A stretch of 64,000 bases of DNA. Source: Oceanobacillus_B kapialis (GTDB taxonomy: Bacteria; Bacillota; Bacilli; Bacillales; Amphibacillaceae). Where the stretch lies: assembly GCF_042685265.1 (NCBI RefSeq), contig NZ_JBHUMX010000045.1, one strand, 5' to 3'. Shown one piece after another: positions 1 through 8,801 of the stretch; positions within the stretch are counted from its first letter, which is position 1, and each line of letters begins with the position of its first letter. Below the pieces are notes generated by a model. That model did not search any database. It was given only the letters and a program-made list of their open reading frames with translations, and had not been told where the DNA came from. The position numbers and the translations under genes are program-made.

Positions 1-997
1 GAGTCATTAACATTACCCAATTGCGTCCTTGAAGACTAATTTCATGAAGTACTTCCGTTTCTCCTTCAATAACTTCAAGCAAAATTTGATTCAGTTCATC
101 AGGTAACTTTCGAACCTCACTATTTTCCATAAGGTTATTCTCATAATACCAGCTCTCAATAAACCTCTCTGCTGGTTTATTGGTCACGATCATGTCGCCA
201 CTTCGATTTAATGTAATCACTCCATCAGCCATTGAACTAACAATACTGGAAAGTTGTTCTTTTTCTTGTCTTAATGCGTTTATGTGGAATTTTAACTGCC
301 TGCCCATGCGATTGAAGGCCAATGCGAGCTCCCCTATTTCATCATGTGTTAAAATAGGTACCTTTGTATCAAACTCTCCTCTTGTCAAATCGAAAGCTGC
401 CTCACGCATCTTAATAAGGGGCGAGGTAATCCTTGTAGAGAGAAAGAAAGCAAATATTACTGTAAGTATAATAGCTATTCCTGCAGCAAGAAATATAATC
501 TTCGTAGTTTCTGCTTTTGTCTGGTCTATCACATCTAAAGACTGATAAACAAAGATTGCTCCTTGATTATCTGCAGTTGGGATGCCCACTATCATTGCCT
601 CTGTCTCACTGTCTGGCAGGAACATTTGCTTACGAATTTCCGAGTTATTTGCTAGCTCGCTCATCAAATGTTCTCTCTCAAGCCAATTCTCCTCGAGTCT
701 TGATAAATTTTCGTCTACACTATCAGATACCCATACGTCATTATCCTGGTACAGTATGGCAACACGACTGGCAGGATCCTTTACTCTTTCAGTAGTCTCC
801 GCAATTAACTCTCTACTATCATGCTGCTCTAAGAGAACCGAAACCTTAGTAGCTGTCTGAAGCATATCGCTTTCAGCAGCTTCGATATGGAAATTCTCAA
901 AGAATTGTAACAGTAAGATTGTTAGTATGAACAAAACGAAGGAGACAAGTAGTAAAATAGTTATTGCCAGCTTACCAACAACACTTTTCCAAAACAT
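1..997 (-). CDS. resE: ResE sensor histidine kinase (3' end outside window)
   Basis: Membrane sensor kinase that pairs with ResD to control aerobic and anaerobic respiration genes. The visible part starts MFWKSVVGKLAITILL with a membrane anchor, then an extracytoplasmic sensor region, a second membrane segment, a HAMP linker (around ILTHDEIGELALAFNRMG) and the start of a PAS domain. The window edge cuts the gene inside the PAS domain, so the histidine kinase and ATPase domains are not visible. The ATG shares one base with the resD stop (TAATG), which implies translational coupling. The assignment rests on position next to resD and on domain order. Confidence 0.93.
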   Translation of the reverse strand, partial: MFWKSVVGKLAITILLLVSFVLFILTILLLQFFENFHIEAAESDMLQTATKVSVLLEQHDSRELIAETTERVKDPASRVAILYQDNDVWVSDSVDENLSRLEENWLEREHLMSELANNSEIRKQMFLPDSETEAMIVGIPTADNQGAIFVYQSLDVIDQTKAETTKIIFLAAGIAIILTVIFAFFLSTRITSPLIKMREAAFDLTRGEFDTKVPILTHDEIGELALAFNRMGRQLKFHINALRQEKEQLSSIVSSMADGVITLNRSGDMIVTNKPAERFIESWYYENNLMENSEVRKLPDELNQILLEVIEGETEVLHEISLQGRNWVMLMT

Positions 998-1710
998 TAG
1001 TTTTCTTCAACCTCAAACTTGTATCCTACTCCCCATACTGTAACAATCATTTTTGCTGCCTCTTCAGAAACGGTATTAAGTTTTTCTCTTAAACGTTTCA
1101 CATGAGTGTCGACCGTTCGTAAGTCACCAAAAAATTCATATTGCCATACTTCTTTTAACAAATGTTCCCTGTTAAATACCTTGTCAGGAGATTTTGCTAG
1201 AAAGCATAGTAATTCATATTCTTTTGGTGTTAAGTTAACTTCTTGTCCATCGGCGGTCACACGGTGAGCATCATCATCTATTTCCAGATGCGGAAAAACG
1301 AGTACATTTTTTGAGGTTTCTGTTCCATGATTAACAGATGTAGGAGACACTCTACGTAAAAGTGCTTTAACCCGTAGTACCACTTCTCTTGGACTAAATG
1401 GCTTCACGATATAATCATCTGCACCGATTTCAAACCCCTGTACGCGATTTGTTTCTTCCCCCTTAGCGGTAAGCATCATAACAGGAGTAGTTTTCTCTTT
1501 TCTTAATTCCTGACATACTTCAATACCATCCATTTCTGGCATCATGATATCCAGCAAAATAACATCATATTCATTCGATAAGGCAAGTTCTAAAGCATCT
1601 TTTCCATTATCCGCTTCTTCAACTTCATATTCTTCGCGTTCTAAGTACATACGGATTAATCTCCGGATCCGTTCTTCATCATCAACAATCAAAATTTTTC
1701 CTACTGCCAT
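997..1710 (-). CDS. resD: ResD response regulator (OmpR/PhoB family)
   Basis: Two-component response regulator that activates cytochrome biogenesis and anaerobic respiration genes. It has an N-terminal receiver domain (acidic pair D10/D11, phosphoacceptor D54 in ILLDIMMPEMDG, Lys in VKPFSPRE) and a C-terminal winged helix (EYELLCFLAKSPDKVF, TVDTHVKRLREKL). The ATG at 1710 is chosen over an upstream in-frame TTG at 1728 because GGGGGA lies 10 nt before it. This gives 237 aa, close to the usual 240. It is followed directly by resE. Confidence 0.96.
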   Translation of the reverse strand: MAVGKILIVDDEERIRRLIRMYLEREEYEVEEADNGKDALELALSNEYDVILLDIMMPEMDGIEVCQELRKEKTTPVMMLTAKGEETNRVQGFEIGADDYIVKPFSPREVVLRVKALLRRVSPTSVNHGTETSKNVLVFPHLEIDDDAHRVTADGQEVNLTPKEYELLCFLAKSPDKVFNREHLLKEVWQYEFFGDLRTVDTHVKRLREKLNTVSEEAAKMIVTVWGVGYKFEVEEN

Positions 1711-1785
1711 GGTTTTTAAGTCCCCCAATCAAATTGTTAATTTCAACGTCAAATTTAGTTGGTAAATTAGTGCACTTTTTTAAAC

Positions 1786-1821
1786 GGAAACAAGGTATCC
1801 ATCATGGAATACCTTGTTTCC
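1786..1821 (-). terminator. Long hairpin between resC and resD
   Basis: GGAAACAAGGTAT pairs with ATACCTTGTTTCC across a short loop, just after the resC stop. On the minus strand the tract after the stem is only GTTTAAA; the clean T-run is on the plus-strand side. It may therefore be a leaky terminator or mRNA-stabilising stem that separates resABC from resDE expression. The structure is seen; the function is inferred. Confidence 0.55.
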
Positions 1822-1825
1822 TTTT

Positions 1826-3019
1826 TTAGGCGTAAGAGTGCAGCCCTGCAAGGACTAAATTCACCACAATAAGGTTAAACATAATGATGGCAAAACCTAC
1901 TGCAGCTAACCATGCAGATCTTTCTCCATGCCATCCTCTTGAAAGGCGTAAATGTAAAAATGCAGCATAAAAGAACCATGTTATTAGGGCCCAAACCTCT
2001 TTTGGATCCCAGCCCCAAAATCTTCCCCAGGCTTCCTCTGCCCATATAGCAGCAAAGATTAAGCCTCCAAGTGTGAAGATAGGAAAACCAATAGTAACTG
2101 CACGGTACGTAATTTCATCCAGCAGATCCAGTTTCGCATTTTTTAATAATGGCTGTATCGCTGCACCGATTCGCTTACGTAACACTAGCCTTAGTAATAA
2201 ATAAATCACTGATCCAGTTAGGAATGACCATATCAAGGTATTAAATTTTCTACCGGAATCAGCACCATGCATCCAAGCTGGAGTTTCAAACAATGGTTCC
2301 ATTACATTTTCGGTTAGCAGTGTACCATCCGTAGGTCCAGCTATAGCTGGCAAGTGATATTCCGTTGTGACGGTGGCACCACCCGCTGTAGGATAATCAA
2401 ATTGAGCACTATAGTTCATAAAATTGAACACAACGGTAATGACAATAAAACCGACAAATAAAATTAATGAATATAGTACCACTTCTAACCATGTTGTGTG
2501 CTTACTCCTAGCTGACTGATCTATTTTTTTAATTAGATAAATTAAACCTGCGACAAAGCTTATCGTTAAAATTCCCTGACCTAGAGATACAGTGGTTACA
2601 TGTATGTATAGCCAATGGCTCTGGAGAGAAGGAATTAAAGGAGAAACTTCTGTTGGGAACATACTCGCGTAGGCGATTATAATCAAAGCAACTGGCAAAG
2701 CAAATAATCCCAAAACAGAAAGTTTGTAAATAAAGTAAATCACGATGAATGCCAGAACGATTGTCATTCCAAAAAAAGTCATGAACTCAAATAAATTACT
2801 TACAGGTGCATGGCCACTTACCATCCATCTCGTAATAAAATAACCAATTTGAGCTAAAAGACCAATAATTGTTAACGTGATCCCAATGGTCCCAGCTTTC
2901 CCCTTTTTATCTTTATTTCGTTTATCTCGAATAGTTGCTGAGAAAAAAATAGTTGCAATTAAATATAGAATAAACGCAGTGTATAACAAGGCACTGCTCC
3001 ATTCAATTAATCCATTCAT
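1826..3019 (-). CDS. resC: ResC/CcsA-type cytochrome c maturation protein
   Basis: Polytopic membrane protein of System II cytochrome c biogenesis. With ResB it brings heme to the outer face of the membrane and ligates it to apocytochrome c. The 397-residue protein has about eight hydrophobic segments. It carries the tryptophan-rich WWD-type heme motif WGRFWGWDPKEVWALITW near residue 335 and conserved His residues in flanking helices. Its start overlaps the resB stop by 4 nt (ATGA). Confidence 0.95.
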   Translation of the reverse strand: MNGLIEWSSALLYTAFILYLIATIFFSATIRDKRNKDKKGKAGTIGITLTIIGLLAQIGYFITRWMVSGHAPVSNLFEFMTFFGMTIVLAFIVIYFIYKLSVLGLFALPVALIIIAYASMFPTEVSPLIPSLQSHWLYIHVTTVSLGQGILTISFVAGLIYLIKKIDQSARSKHTTWLEVVLYSLILFVGFIVITVVFNFMNYSAQFDYPTAGGATVTTEYHLPAIAGPTDGTLLTENVMEPLFETPAWMHGADSGRKFNTLIWSFLTGSVIYLLLRLVLRKRIGAAIQPLLKNAKLDLLDEITYRAVTIGFPIFTLGGLIFAAIWAEEAWGRFWGWDPKEVWALITWFFYAAFLHLRLSRGWHGERSAWLAAVGFAIIMFNLIVVNLVLAGLHSYA

Positions 3020-4686
3020 GACAGACCTCCTGTTCCATTATTTTTCTCATTTAATTCTTCTTGATCTGTTACATTATTAATTGATGTACCTGAAATAGCT
3101 TTTTCAATATCTTTTTTAACACCATACCAATTTTTATTCGTATGCGCAGCCAAAAGTACGCCACCATCCTTAGGACTAATCCATATTCTCCTGTGCTGCC
3201 AATACATTCCCTGTATGACACCTATCATAAAGATTGCCGCTCCTAACCCAAAGAAAGGAAGAGAATAATCTTTACGTACAGTTAAACCACTTGCATCTCG
3301 CATTTTAAAATCAGTAATCCCAACATTGTACTCATTCTCCCCCGATGCATCAATATTTTTGCCAATGCCGAGAAAGCTAACTTCTGGTTCCTCACTGTCT
3401 GGAGGATAAACAAACATTACAAAGGCTGGATTTCTTGAATAATTTGTCTCAGAAGCTGGTGTCCCATCTTCCTGTAAAAAGTAATCCGGATAGTAGTTTC
3501 TTAATTCTACTTTAAACCCGTTATCCAGTTCATATACTGGCTCAGGATCTGCCAAATCAACTGTAAAGGTACCAAGTGCTTCTTCGTCCGGGTCGTCTAC
3601 CCTATGAACCTTAAACGACATTTGATCAAATTCGTTCGCCTGGTACCCTGATTGATACACAGAGTAGCCATCAAACTTTAAAGGATGGTTCATTCTAATG
3701 GATCCTACTGTAAGCTGGTTTAGTTCAGGTTCAGCTCCAGGCAATGGATTATCAACCGCCTGGTATATAACAGCGTCTGTTTGGTAGTTACTAGGAACAG
3801 CTTCTCCTTCTAAAGAGATTGCATCACGAAAACGTTCATCATTCTCATCATATGTTTCTAGCGTAAAATTCTTATTTTCAATGTAATACTCTCCATCTGT
3901 TCCAGGTATAACTAATTGTTCCCCTTCCCTTACCCATACGTATTCGTTGGTATAGAAAAAGGGAGTAGACCGTAATATTGCAGCAAGTAAAATGATAATT
4001 AATCCAATATGGTTTACATATGGGCCCCATCTTGAAAATCTTCCTTTTTCTGCTAGCAAAAAACCATCTTCATCTCTTACTTTGTAACGTTGTTTCTTTA
4101 AATTTTCTTTTATGGTATTCAATTCTTCTGCCGAAGCGCTTTCTGTTTTACTAAACAACCGTTGTCTAGTTAAAAAGTTTACGTGGCGTTTTGCCTTTTG
4201 ATTTCGAAGTGCTTTGAATAAAGGAACAAACCGATCAAGACTTGCGATGACGAGTGAAACGCCAATTAAACCAATAAGAATCATATACCACCATGAACTG
4301 TAAAGATTATGGAATCCCAATTGGTAATAAATAAGCCCGAATATACCATATCTTTCCTCGTAAAACACGTCTGGATTCCTATTTGGAGCATCTACAGGTA
4401 TGTACATTTCTTGCGGAAAAATAGATCCGATCGCCGAAGCCACTAATGTAATAACGATCAGCCAGACGCCAACTTTTACAGAAGAGAAAAAGCTCCAAAT
4501 TTTATCAACGATTGATTTATTATAAGTTTGAGACCGCCTAGCGCTACCGTCATAACGCATATTCAGTAACTGTTTCTTATCGTTTCCTTCTATGTGCTGG
4601 TTTCCTTCAATAGGCTTCCCACAGGCTTCACATAGAATTGTCCCCTCTGGGTTTGTATGCCCACATTCACATTTAAACTTTTTCAT
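3016..4686 (-). CDS. resB: ResB cytochrome c biogenesis protein
   Basis: Membrane partner of ResC in System II cytochrome c maturation. The N-terminus carries a small zinc-ribbon-like motif (KCECGH and CEAC). Membrane segments follow near residues 75-95, 130-150 and 225-245, then a large extracytoplasmic domain and a final membrane helix near residue 490. The 556-aa length fits the Bacillus family. It lies 28 nt after resA and overlaps resC. Confidence 0.95.
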   Translation of the reverse strand: MKKFKCECGHTNPEGTILCEACGKPIEGNQHIEGNDKKQLLNMRYDGSARRSQTYNKSIVDKIWSFFSSVKVGVWLIVITLVASAIGSIFPQEMYIPVDAPNRNPDVFYEERYGIFGLIYYQLGFHNLYSSWWYMILIGLIGVSLVIASLDRFVPLFKALRNQKAKRHVNFLTRQRLFSKTESASAEELNTIKENLKKQRYKVRDEDGFLLAEKGRFSRWGPYVNHIGLIIILLAAILRSTPFFYTNEYVWVREGEQLVIPGTDGEYYIENKNFTLETYDENDERFRDAISLEGEAVPSNYQTDAVIYQAVDNPLPGAEPELNQLTVGSIRMNHPLKFDGYSVYQSGYQANEFDQMSFKVHRVDDPDEEALGTFTVDLADPEPVYELDNGFKVELRNYYPDYFLQEDGTPASETNYSRNPAFVMFVYPPDSEEPEVSFLGIGKNIDASGENEYNVGITDFKMRDASGLTVRKDYSLPFFGLGAAIFMIGVIQGMYWQHRRIWISPKDGGVLLAAHTNKNWYGVKKDIEKAISGTSINNVTDQEELNEKNNGTGGLS

Positions 4687-4714
4687 GAAAATCCCTCACA
4701 ATTTCTAATCCCTG

Positions 4715-5293
4715 TTACAAGGAGCTTGGTTGAATATCCTGTAAGTGCTTTTCTAAAGATTCTAGTGATAGTGCCCCTTCTACAATATGCTCTATCGTTC
4801 CATCCGGGTTAATAAAGAAGGTACTCGGGATAGGCCCTATTTTATAGAGGTCTTTCACCTCTCCTGAAGCATCATAGGGAATAGGGAAGGTCAAGTTGTA
4901 ATCATCGATAAACCTGTCAACAACTAACTCCGTTGAGTCAAGGCTTACCGCAATAATTTCGACCCCTTTTTCCTTATATTCAGGATATAATTGTTCCATA
5001 TATGGCATTTCTTTTTTGCAAGGCTTACACCAGGTGCCCCAGAAATTAAGCATGACGCCTTTTCCTTTATAGTCACTAAGCCTAAATGTGTCCATATCAT
5101 TATTTTGACTAATTTGATTTAACATAAAATCTGGTGCCTGATCTCCTGCTTCATAAATTGTATTGTCCTTTTGCAAATTAGAAACCAATGCGAAAACAAA
5201 TGCTATAACGAGGACACTTAAAATACTAATTCGAAAAATAAAGCGGTTTCTCTTTTTGTTTCTTTTTGTCTTTTTTGCTTGTTCTACGCTCAA
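4715..5293 (-). CDS. resA: ResA thiol-disulfide oxidoreductase
   Basis: Membrane-anchored thioredoxin-like protein that reduces the CXXCH cysteines of apocytochrome c on the outer face of the membrane. It has one N-terminal signal-anchor (about residues 18-38) and a thioredoxin fold with the active site WCKPC (C89, C92). I favour a TTG start at 5293. The upstream in-frame GTG at 5302 overlaps the AGGAG ribosome binding site, whereas the TTG sits about 7-8 nt after it. A TATAAT -10 element lies at 5317-5322. Confidence 0.94.
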   Translation of the reverse strand: MSVEQAKKTKRNKKRNRFIFRISILSVLVIAFVFALVSNLQKDNTIYEAGDQAPDFMLNQISQNNDMDTFRLSDYKGKGVMLNFWGTWCKPCKKEMPYMEQLYPEYKEKGVEIIAVSLDSTELVVDRFIDDYNLTFPIPYDASGEVKDLYKIGPIPSTFFINPDGTIEHIVEGALSLESLEKHLQDIQPSSL

Positions 5294-5316
5294 AGAGATC
5301 ACTCCTCTAAGTCCCT

Positions 5317-5322
5317 ATTATA
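5317..5322 (-). promoter_or_regulatory. -10 box of the resA promoter
   Basis: TATAAT lies about 25 nt before the resA start on the minus strand. I see no convincing TTGACA at 16-18 nt upstream. That would suit a promoter needing an activator; in B. subtilis resA depends on ResD. Confidence 0.4.
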
Positions 5323-5356
5323 CCATCCTAACTGGCAGCAAATTTTGACTATTATC

Positions 5357-6091
5357 TTACAATTTTAACGCTAAATTCCGCATTTGTTTGATTTCCTTTG
5401 GTGTAAGGGCACGATATTTGCCTGGCTGTAATCCATCTAGAGTTAAAATACCGTAAGATTCACGTTTAAGTTTTTCCACTGGATATCCTAGGCCTTCCAT
5501 CATTCTTCTAACATGTCGGTTCTTTCCTTCACGTAAAGTTAATTCAAGTAGCATGGAATCTTTTTTCTTATCTACAGAAAGAACATTATAATTTACCGCT
5601 TTTAATATATCCTGTCCTTCTTTTACTCCCTTTTTAAGTTGGGCCAAATCTGTTTTGCTCGGTAACCCTTTAACTTTCGCAACATAAACTTTATCTACTT
5701 CATATTTTGGATGCATCAGCATATTAGCAAACTCACCGTCGTTTGTTAAAAGCAATATTCCAGAAGAGTCGTAATCCAATCGGCCTACAGGGTAAACCCG
5801 CTCTGGTATCTCTGCTAAAAGATCTGTAACAACCTTTCTGCCTTTTTCATCTTTCACACTAGAAATGACACCTCTAGGCTTATAAAGCATGTAATAAACA
5901 AACTCTTCTTTTTCTACAGGTATTCCATCAACTTCAATCGTATCACTTGGGGCCACCTTTGTTCCCAGTTCAGTGACAACCTGTCCATTTACTTTCACTT
6001 TTCCGTCCGTAATATAGCCTTCTGCTTTTCTTCTTGAGGTGAGCCCGCTTTGTGCAATCACTTTTTGCAACCGTTCATTTTTATCTGTCAT
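5357..6091 (-). CDS. rluB: 23S rRNA pseudouridine synthase RluB
   Basis: Modifies uridine in 23S rRNA (family RsuA/RluB/E/F). It has an N-terminal S4 RNA-binding domain (residues 5-60, LQKVIAQSGLTSRRKAEGYI) and a catalytic domain with the GRLDYDSSGILLLTNDG motif holding the catalytic Asp. The 244-aa length fits. In Bacilli this gene regularly precedes resA. It starts at ATG 6091 after a purine-rich GGTGATGG. Confidence 0.95.
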   Translation of the reverse strand: MTDKNERLQKVIAQSGLTSRRKAEGYITDGKVKVNGQVVTELGTKVAPSDTIEVDGIPVEKEEFVYYMLYKPRGVISSVKDEKGRKVVTDLLAEIPERVYPVGRLDYDSSGILLLTNDGEFANMLMHPKYEVDKVYVAKVKGLPSKTDLAQLKKGVKEGQDILKAVNYNVLSVDKKKDSMLLELTLREGKNRHVRRMMEGLGYPVEKLKRESYGILTLDGLQPGKYRALTPKEIKQMRNLALKL

Positions 6092-6306
6092 TTTCCATCA
6101 CCATTTCCTTTTTTAGAACCATCATTAGGAGACAGTCATAGACTGCTACCATTCTAATATAATGTTGAGTATATAAGTTCCCAAGCAATTGTACCATATA
6201 TTATAAACTAAAAATAATTCTTAATCACAAAAAGTACTCTTAATCACCATATGACTAGTTATTTAACGCTTAGTTTAACTATCTTATCTTGAATAACTGT
6301 ATCCAA

Positions 6307-6360
6307 ATAGAAAACCGAATAGTATTGAACCCTTGTTTACAAAGTTTCAACCCATTCGGT
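6307..6360 (-). terminator. Putative terminator after spmB; otherwise empty 6092-6410 gap
   Basis: The 319-nt gap between spmB and rluB contains an imperfect inverted repeat. ACCGAAT pairs with ATTCGGT, with an inner TTGAA/TTCAA pair, followed on the minus strand by TTTTCTATTT. I see no coding sequence in the rest of the AT-rich gap, which presumably holds the rluB promoter. Confidence 0.45.
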
Positions 6361-6410
6361 TAAATGCATACTTCATATAGAATTTATCTGACTTTAGTAA
6401 TATATTGTTG

Positions 6411-6941
6411 TTAACCAAATACAAGTGTAACAATTATAATAGATGCAATAATGCCAATGACGTCAGCTAATAGTCCAACCTTTAATGCATAACGCATTTT
6501 TCGAATTCCAATCGCACCAAAATAAACAGTTAAAATATAAAGAGTCGTATCTGTACTCCCCTGCATGGTGGATGCCAGTCTACCAATAAAGGAGTCAGGT
6601 CCATGCGTCTGGATTAACTCTGTCGTCATACCTAAAGCTGCAGTACCAGAAATGGATCGAACAAGTGCTAATGGTAAAACATCAGGAGGAATGCCAATTA
6701 ACGTTAATAATGGGGCGATTAGTCCAATAAATGCTTCTAGTGCGCCTGAAGCACGGAGAATGGCTATAGAGACAATCATTCCAACCAAAAAAGGAAGTAA
6801 AGAAAAGGCCATTTTAACCCCCTCCTTTCCTCCCTCAACAAATAGCTCATAGGCTGGAATTTTTCTCCAGGAGGCGACTAACAGGACGATTAATATAAAG
6901 GATGGAATAAGCCAAATACTGACAGAGGTTATTACGTGCAT
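6411..6941 (-). CDS. spmB: Spore maturation protein SpmB
   Basis: Membrane protein of the Gate/nucleoside-recognition family needed for proper dehydration of the spore core. It has 176 residues and about five membrane segments. The motif VRSISGTAALGMTTELIQTHGPDSFIGR is typical of the family (only part is quoted here as a landmark: GMTTELIQTHGPDS). The start codon directly abuts the spmA stop. It is the last gene of a dacB-spmA-spmB sporulation operon. Confidence 0.95.
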   Translation of the reverse strand: MHVITSVSIWLIPSFILIVLLVASWRKIPAYELFVEGGKEGVKMAFSLLPFLVGMIVSIAILRASGALEAFIGLIAPLLTLIGIPPDVLPLALVRSISGTAALGMTTELIQTHGPDSFIGRLASTMQGSTDTTLYILTVYFGAIGIRKMRYALKVGLLADVIGIIASIIIVTLVFG

Positions 6942-7529
6942 TTAATCACCCCTCCGCTTACTTCTGTAGAAATAGAACCTATCAATTAAGATCGCACTAA
7001 TCGTTGAAATGATGGTCGCTACAATCGTAGTCCCAACGATCTCAGTTGGCGAAGCAGAACCATACTGCATACGAATAGCGATAACAGTTGTAGGGATAAT
7101 CGTAAGGCTGGATGTATTAATGGCTAGAAAAGTAATCATAGAGCGTGAGGCTGTATCTGTTCCACTTAATTCCTTCATTTGTTCCATAGCCTTTATCCCC
7201 ATTGGCGTAGCAGCATTTCCTAGTCCAAATAAATTAGCTGTTATATTGGAAAGGATATACCCCATTACTGGATGGTCTTTCGGTATTTCTGGAAAAAGCC
7301 TACTTACGAGAGGACGAAACATTCTAGCCAGCACGCGCAGAATCCCTGCCTTTTCAGCAATTCGCATAATGCCTAGCCAAAATACTAATACACTAATAAG
7401 GCCAATGGATAACGTGACTGCTTCACTAGAGCTTTTAAAAATCGCTTCATTTACTTGATCCATAGTACCGGCTATCATGGCATAAAGGATACCAATTACA
7501 GCCATCCCTGCCCAAATGAGATTTACCAT
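6942..7529 (-). CDS. spmA: Spore maturation protein SpmA
   Basis: Partner of SpmB in spore core dehydration. It is an integral membrane protein of the Gate family with the conserved segment NLFGLGNAATPMGIKAMEQM near residue 105. I prefer the start MVNLIWAG at 7529, giving 195 aa, almost the B. subtilis length. It falls 1 nt after the dacB stop, with GGA at a suitable distance. An in-frame ATG at 7550 lies inside dacB without a ribosome binding site. Confidence 0.94.
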   Translation of the reverse strand: MVNLIWAGMAVIGILYAMIAGTMDQVNEAIFKSSSEAVTLSIGLISVLVFWLGIMRIAEKAGILRVLARMFRPLVSRLFPEIPKDHPVMGYILSNITANLFGLGNAATPMGIKAMEQMKELSGTDTASRSMITFLAINTSSLTIIPTTVIAIRMQYGSASPTEIVGTTIVATIISTISAILIDRFYFYRSKRRGD

Positions 7530-7530
7530 G

Positions 7531-8631
7531 TTAATTCCAACCCATGACATCTTGCATTATGTTTAACGTACTAGATAACAGATTGTCTTCCTTCTCCATA
7601 CCATCTTCTTTGTAAATGAATATCTCGGCAATCTGTTTCTTCTGAATATAATAAATCTTTTTCCCAATAACATTACTGTCTAATTTTGTTAGGTCTTTTA
7701 ATATGAAGTTTTTACTCGTAATTTGCGTTTTTTCATTAGCAGATAAAGGATACTTCAAATTAGATGTAATTTTACCTATGACTGGTTTCTCCTTATTTGC
7801 TAATGTGTACGCTTCTCTTCCTTCTTCACTTATTGTTTCAAGAGAGAAGTTTTCAAATCCCCATTCAAACATCCCTATATGGTCACGCCAATCATCAGGG
7901 GCGTTTAGCGTGACGGCTATTAATTTCATTTGACCTTTTTCCGCAGAACTAACCAGTGTTCGCCCTGTTTTCTTGGTAAAACCAGTTTTTCCACCTGTAC
8001 AGTATTCATAAAATTGAGTAAGTAGCTTGTTTTTGTTTTGCCAGCTGTACGACCTGTTAGTAGATAGATAGGAAGTAGAGCCAGTAATCTTCTGAAAAGT
8101 TTCATTCTCCATGGCGTATTGCATGAGAATCGCCATATCGTAAGCACTGGAGTAATGCGTATCTGAATCAAGCCCATGTGGGTTGTCAAAATGCGAGTTC
8201 GTCATCCCTAACCATTTAGCCTTTTCATTCATAAGATGTACAAACCCCTCCTCGCTACCTCCGACATGTTCCCCAATCGCAACTGCTGCATCATTACCAG
8301 ATCGTAGCATTAAGCCGTAAACGAGATCCTCTACAGACATTTTTTCCCCTTGCTCTAGATAAATAGAAGAGCCTTCCGTATGTATTGCATTTCTGCTAGC
8401 TGTAGCCATTTCTTGCATTTTCCCCGACTCTATTGCAATAATTGCCGTCATGATTTTGGTTATACTTGCGATAGACTGCTTTTCATGCGCCCCTTTTTCA
8501 AAAAGAACTCTTCCGGTCGATTGTTCAATTAATATGGCATTATTGGCTGAAACGCCAGGTGTTGCTTGTCCAGTAGTTGGATAAACTAATCCAGCAATCA
8601 ATAACACAAGTAGTAACGATATAAATCTCAT
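7531..8631 (-). CDS. dacB: D-alanyl-D-alanine carboxypeptidase DacB (PBP5*)
   Basis: Sporulation-specific penicillin-binding protein that trims peptide cross-linking in the spore cortex. It has a signal peptide (residues 1-22), then the serine-peptidase motifs SITK (S56, K59), SGN (S111-N113) and KTG (in GGKTGFTKKTG), and a C-terminal domain. The 366-aa length fits. It is co-directional and almost contiguous with spmA and spmB, and preceded by a SigE-like promoter, which places it in the mother cell. Confidence 0.95.
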   Translation of the reverse strand: MRFISLLLVLLIAGLVYPTTGQATPGVSANNAILIEQSTGRVLFEKGAHEKQSIASITKIMTAIIAIESGKMQEMATASRNAIHTEGSSIYLEQGEKMSVEDLVYGLMLRSGNDAAVAIGEHVGGSEEGFVHLMNEKAKWLGMTNSHFDNPHGLDSDTHYSSAYDMAILMQYAMENETFQKITGSTSYLSTNRSYSWQNKNKLLTQFYEYCTGGKTGFTKKTGRTLVSSAEKGQMKLIAVTLNAPDDWRDHIGMFEWGFENFSLETISEEGREAYTLANKEKPVIGKITSNLKYPLSANEKTQITSKNFILKDLTKLDSNVIGKKIYYIQKKQIAEIFIYKEDGMEKEDNLLSSTLNIMQDVMGWN

Positions 8632-8666
8632 AGCAGGCTTCCTCCCACAGATTAGGTGTCTTGTAC

Positions 8667-8696
8667 AGTCTATGCACGCCTACTTCAGTTATGAAT
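8667..8696 (-). promoter_or_regulatory. Possible SigE promoter of dacB-spmAB
   Basis: On the minus strand TTCATAAC is followed about 15 nt later by CATAGACT, which resembles the SigE pattern ATA / CATAnnaT. It lies about 40 nt upstream of the dacB start. Mother-cell expression of this operon is known in B. subtilis; the match here was found by eye. Confidence 0.4.
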
Positions 8697-8801
8697 AGTT
8701 TATGTGCATATTGGACCTAGCTATAGGAGGGTTCTGCTACACATTTTGGAAATGGATAAAATATTCCTTCGTTATGGGATGTTAACGGCACGAAAGGCAG
8801 C

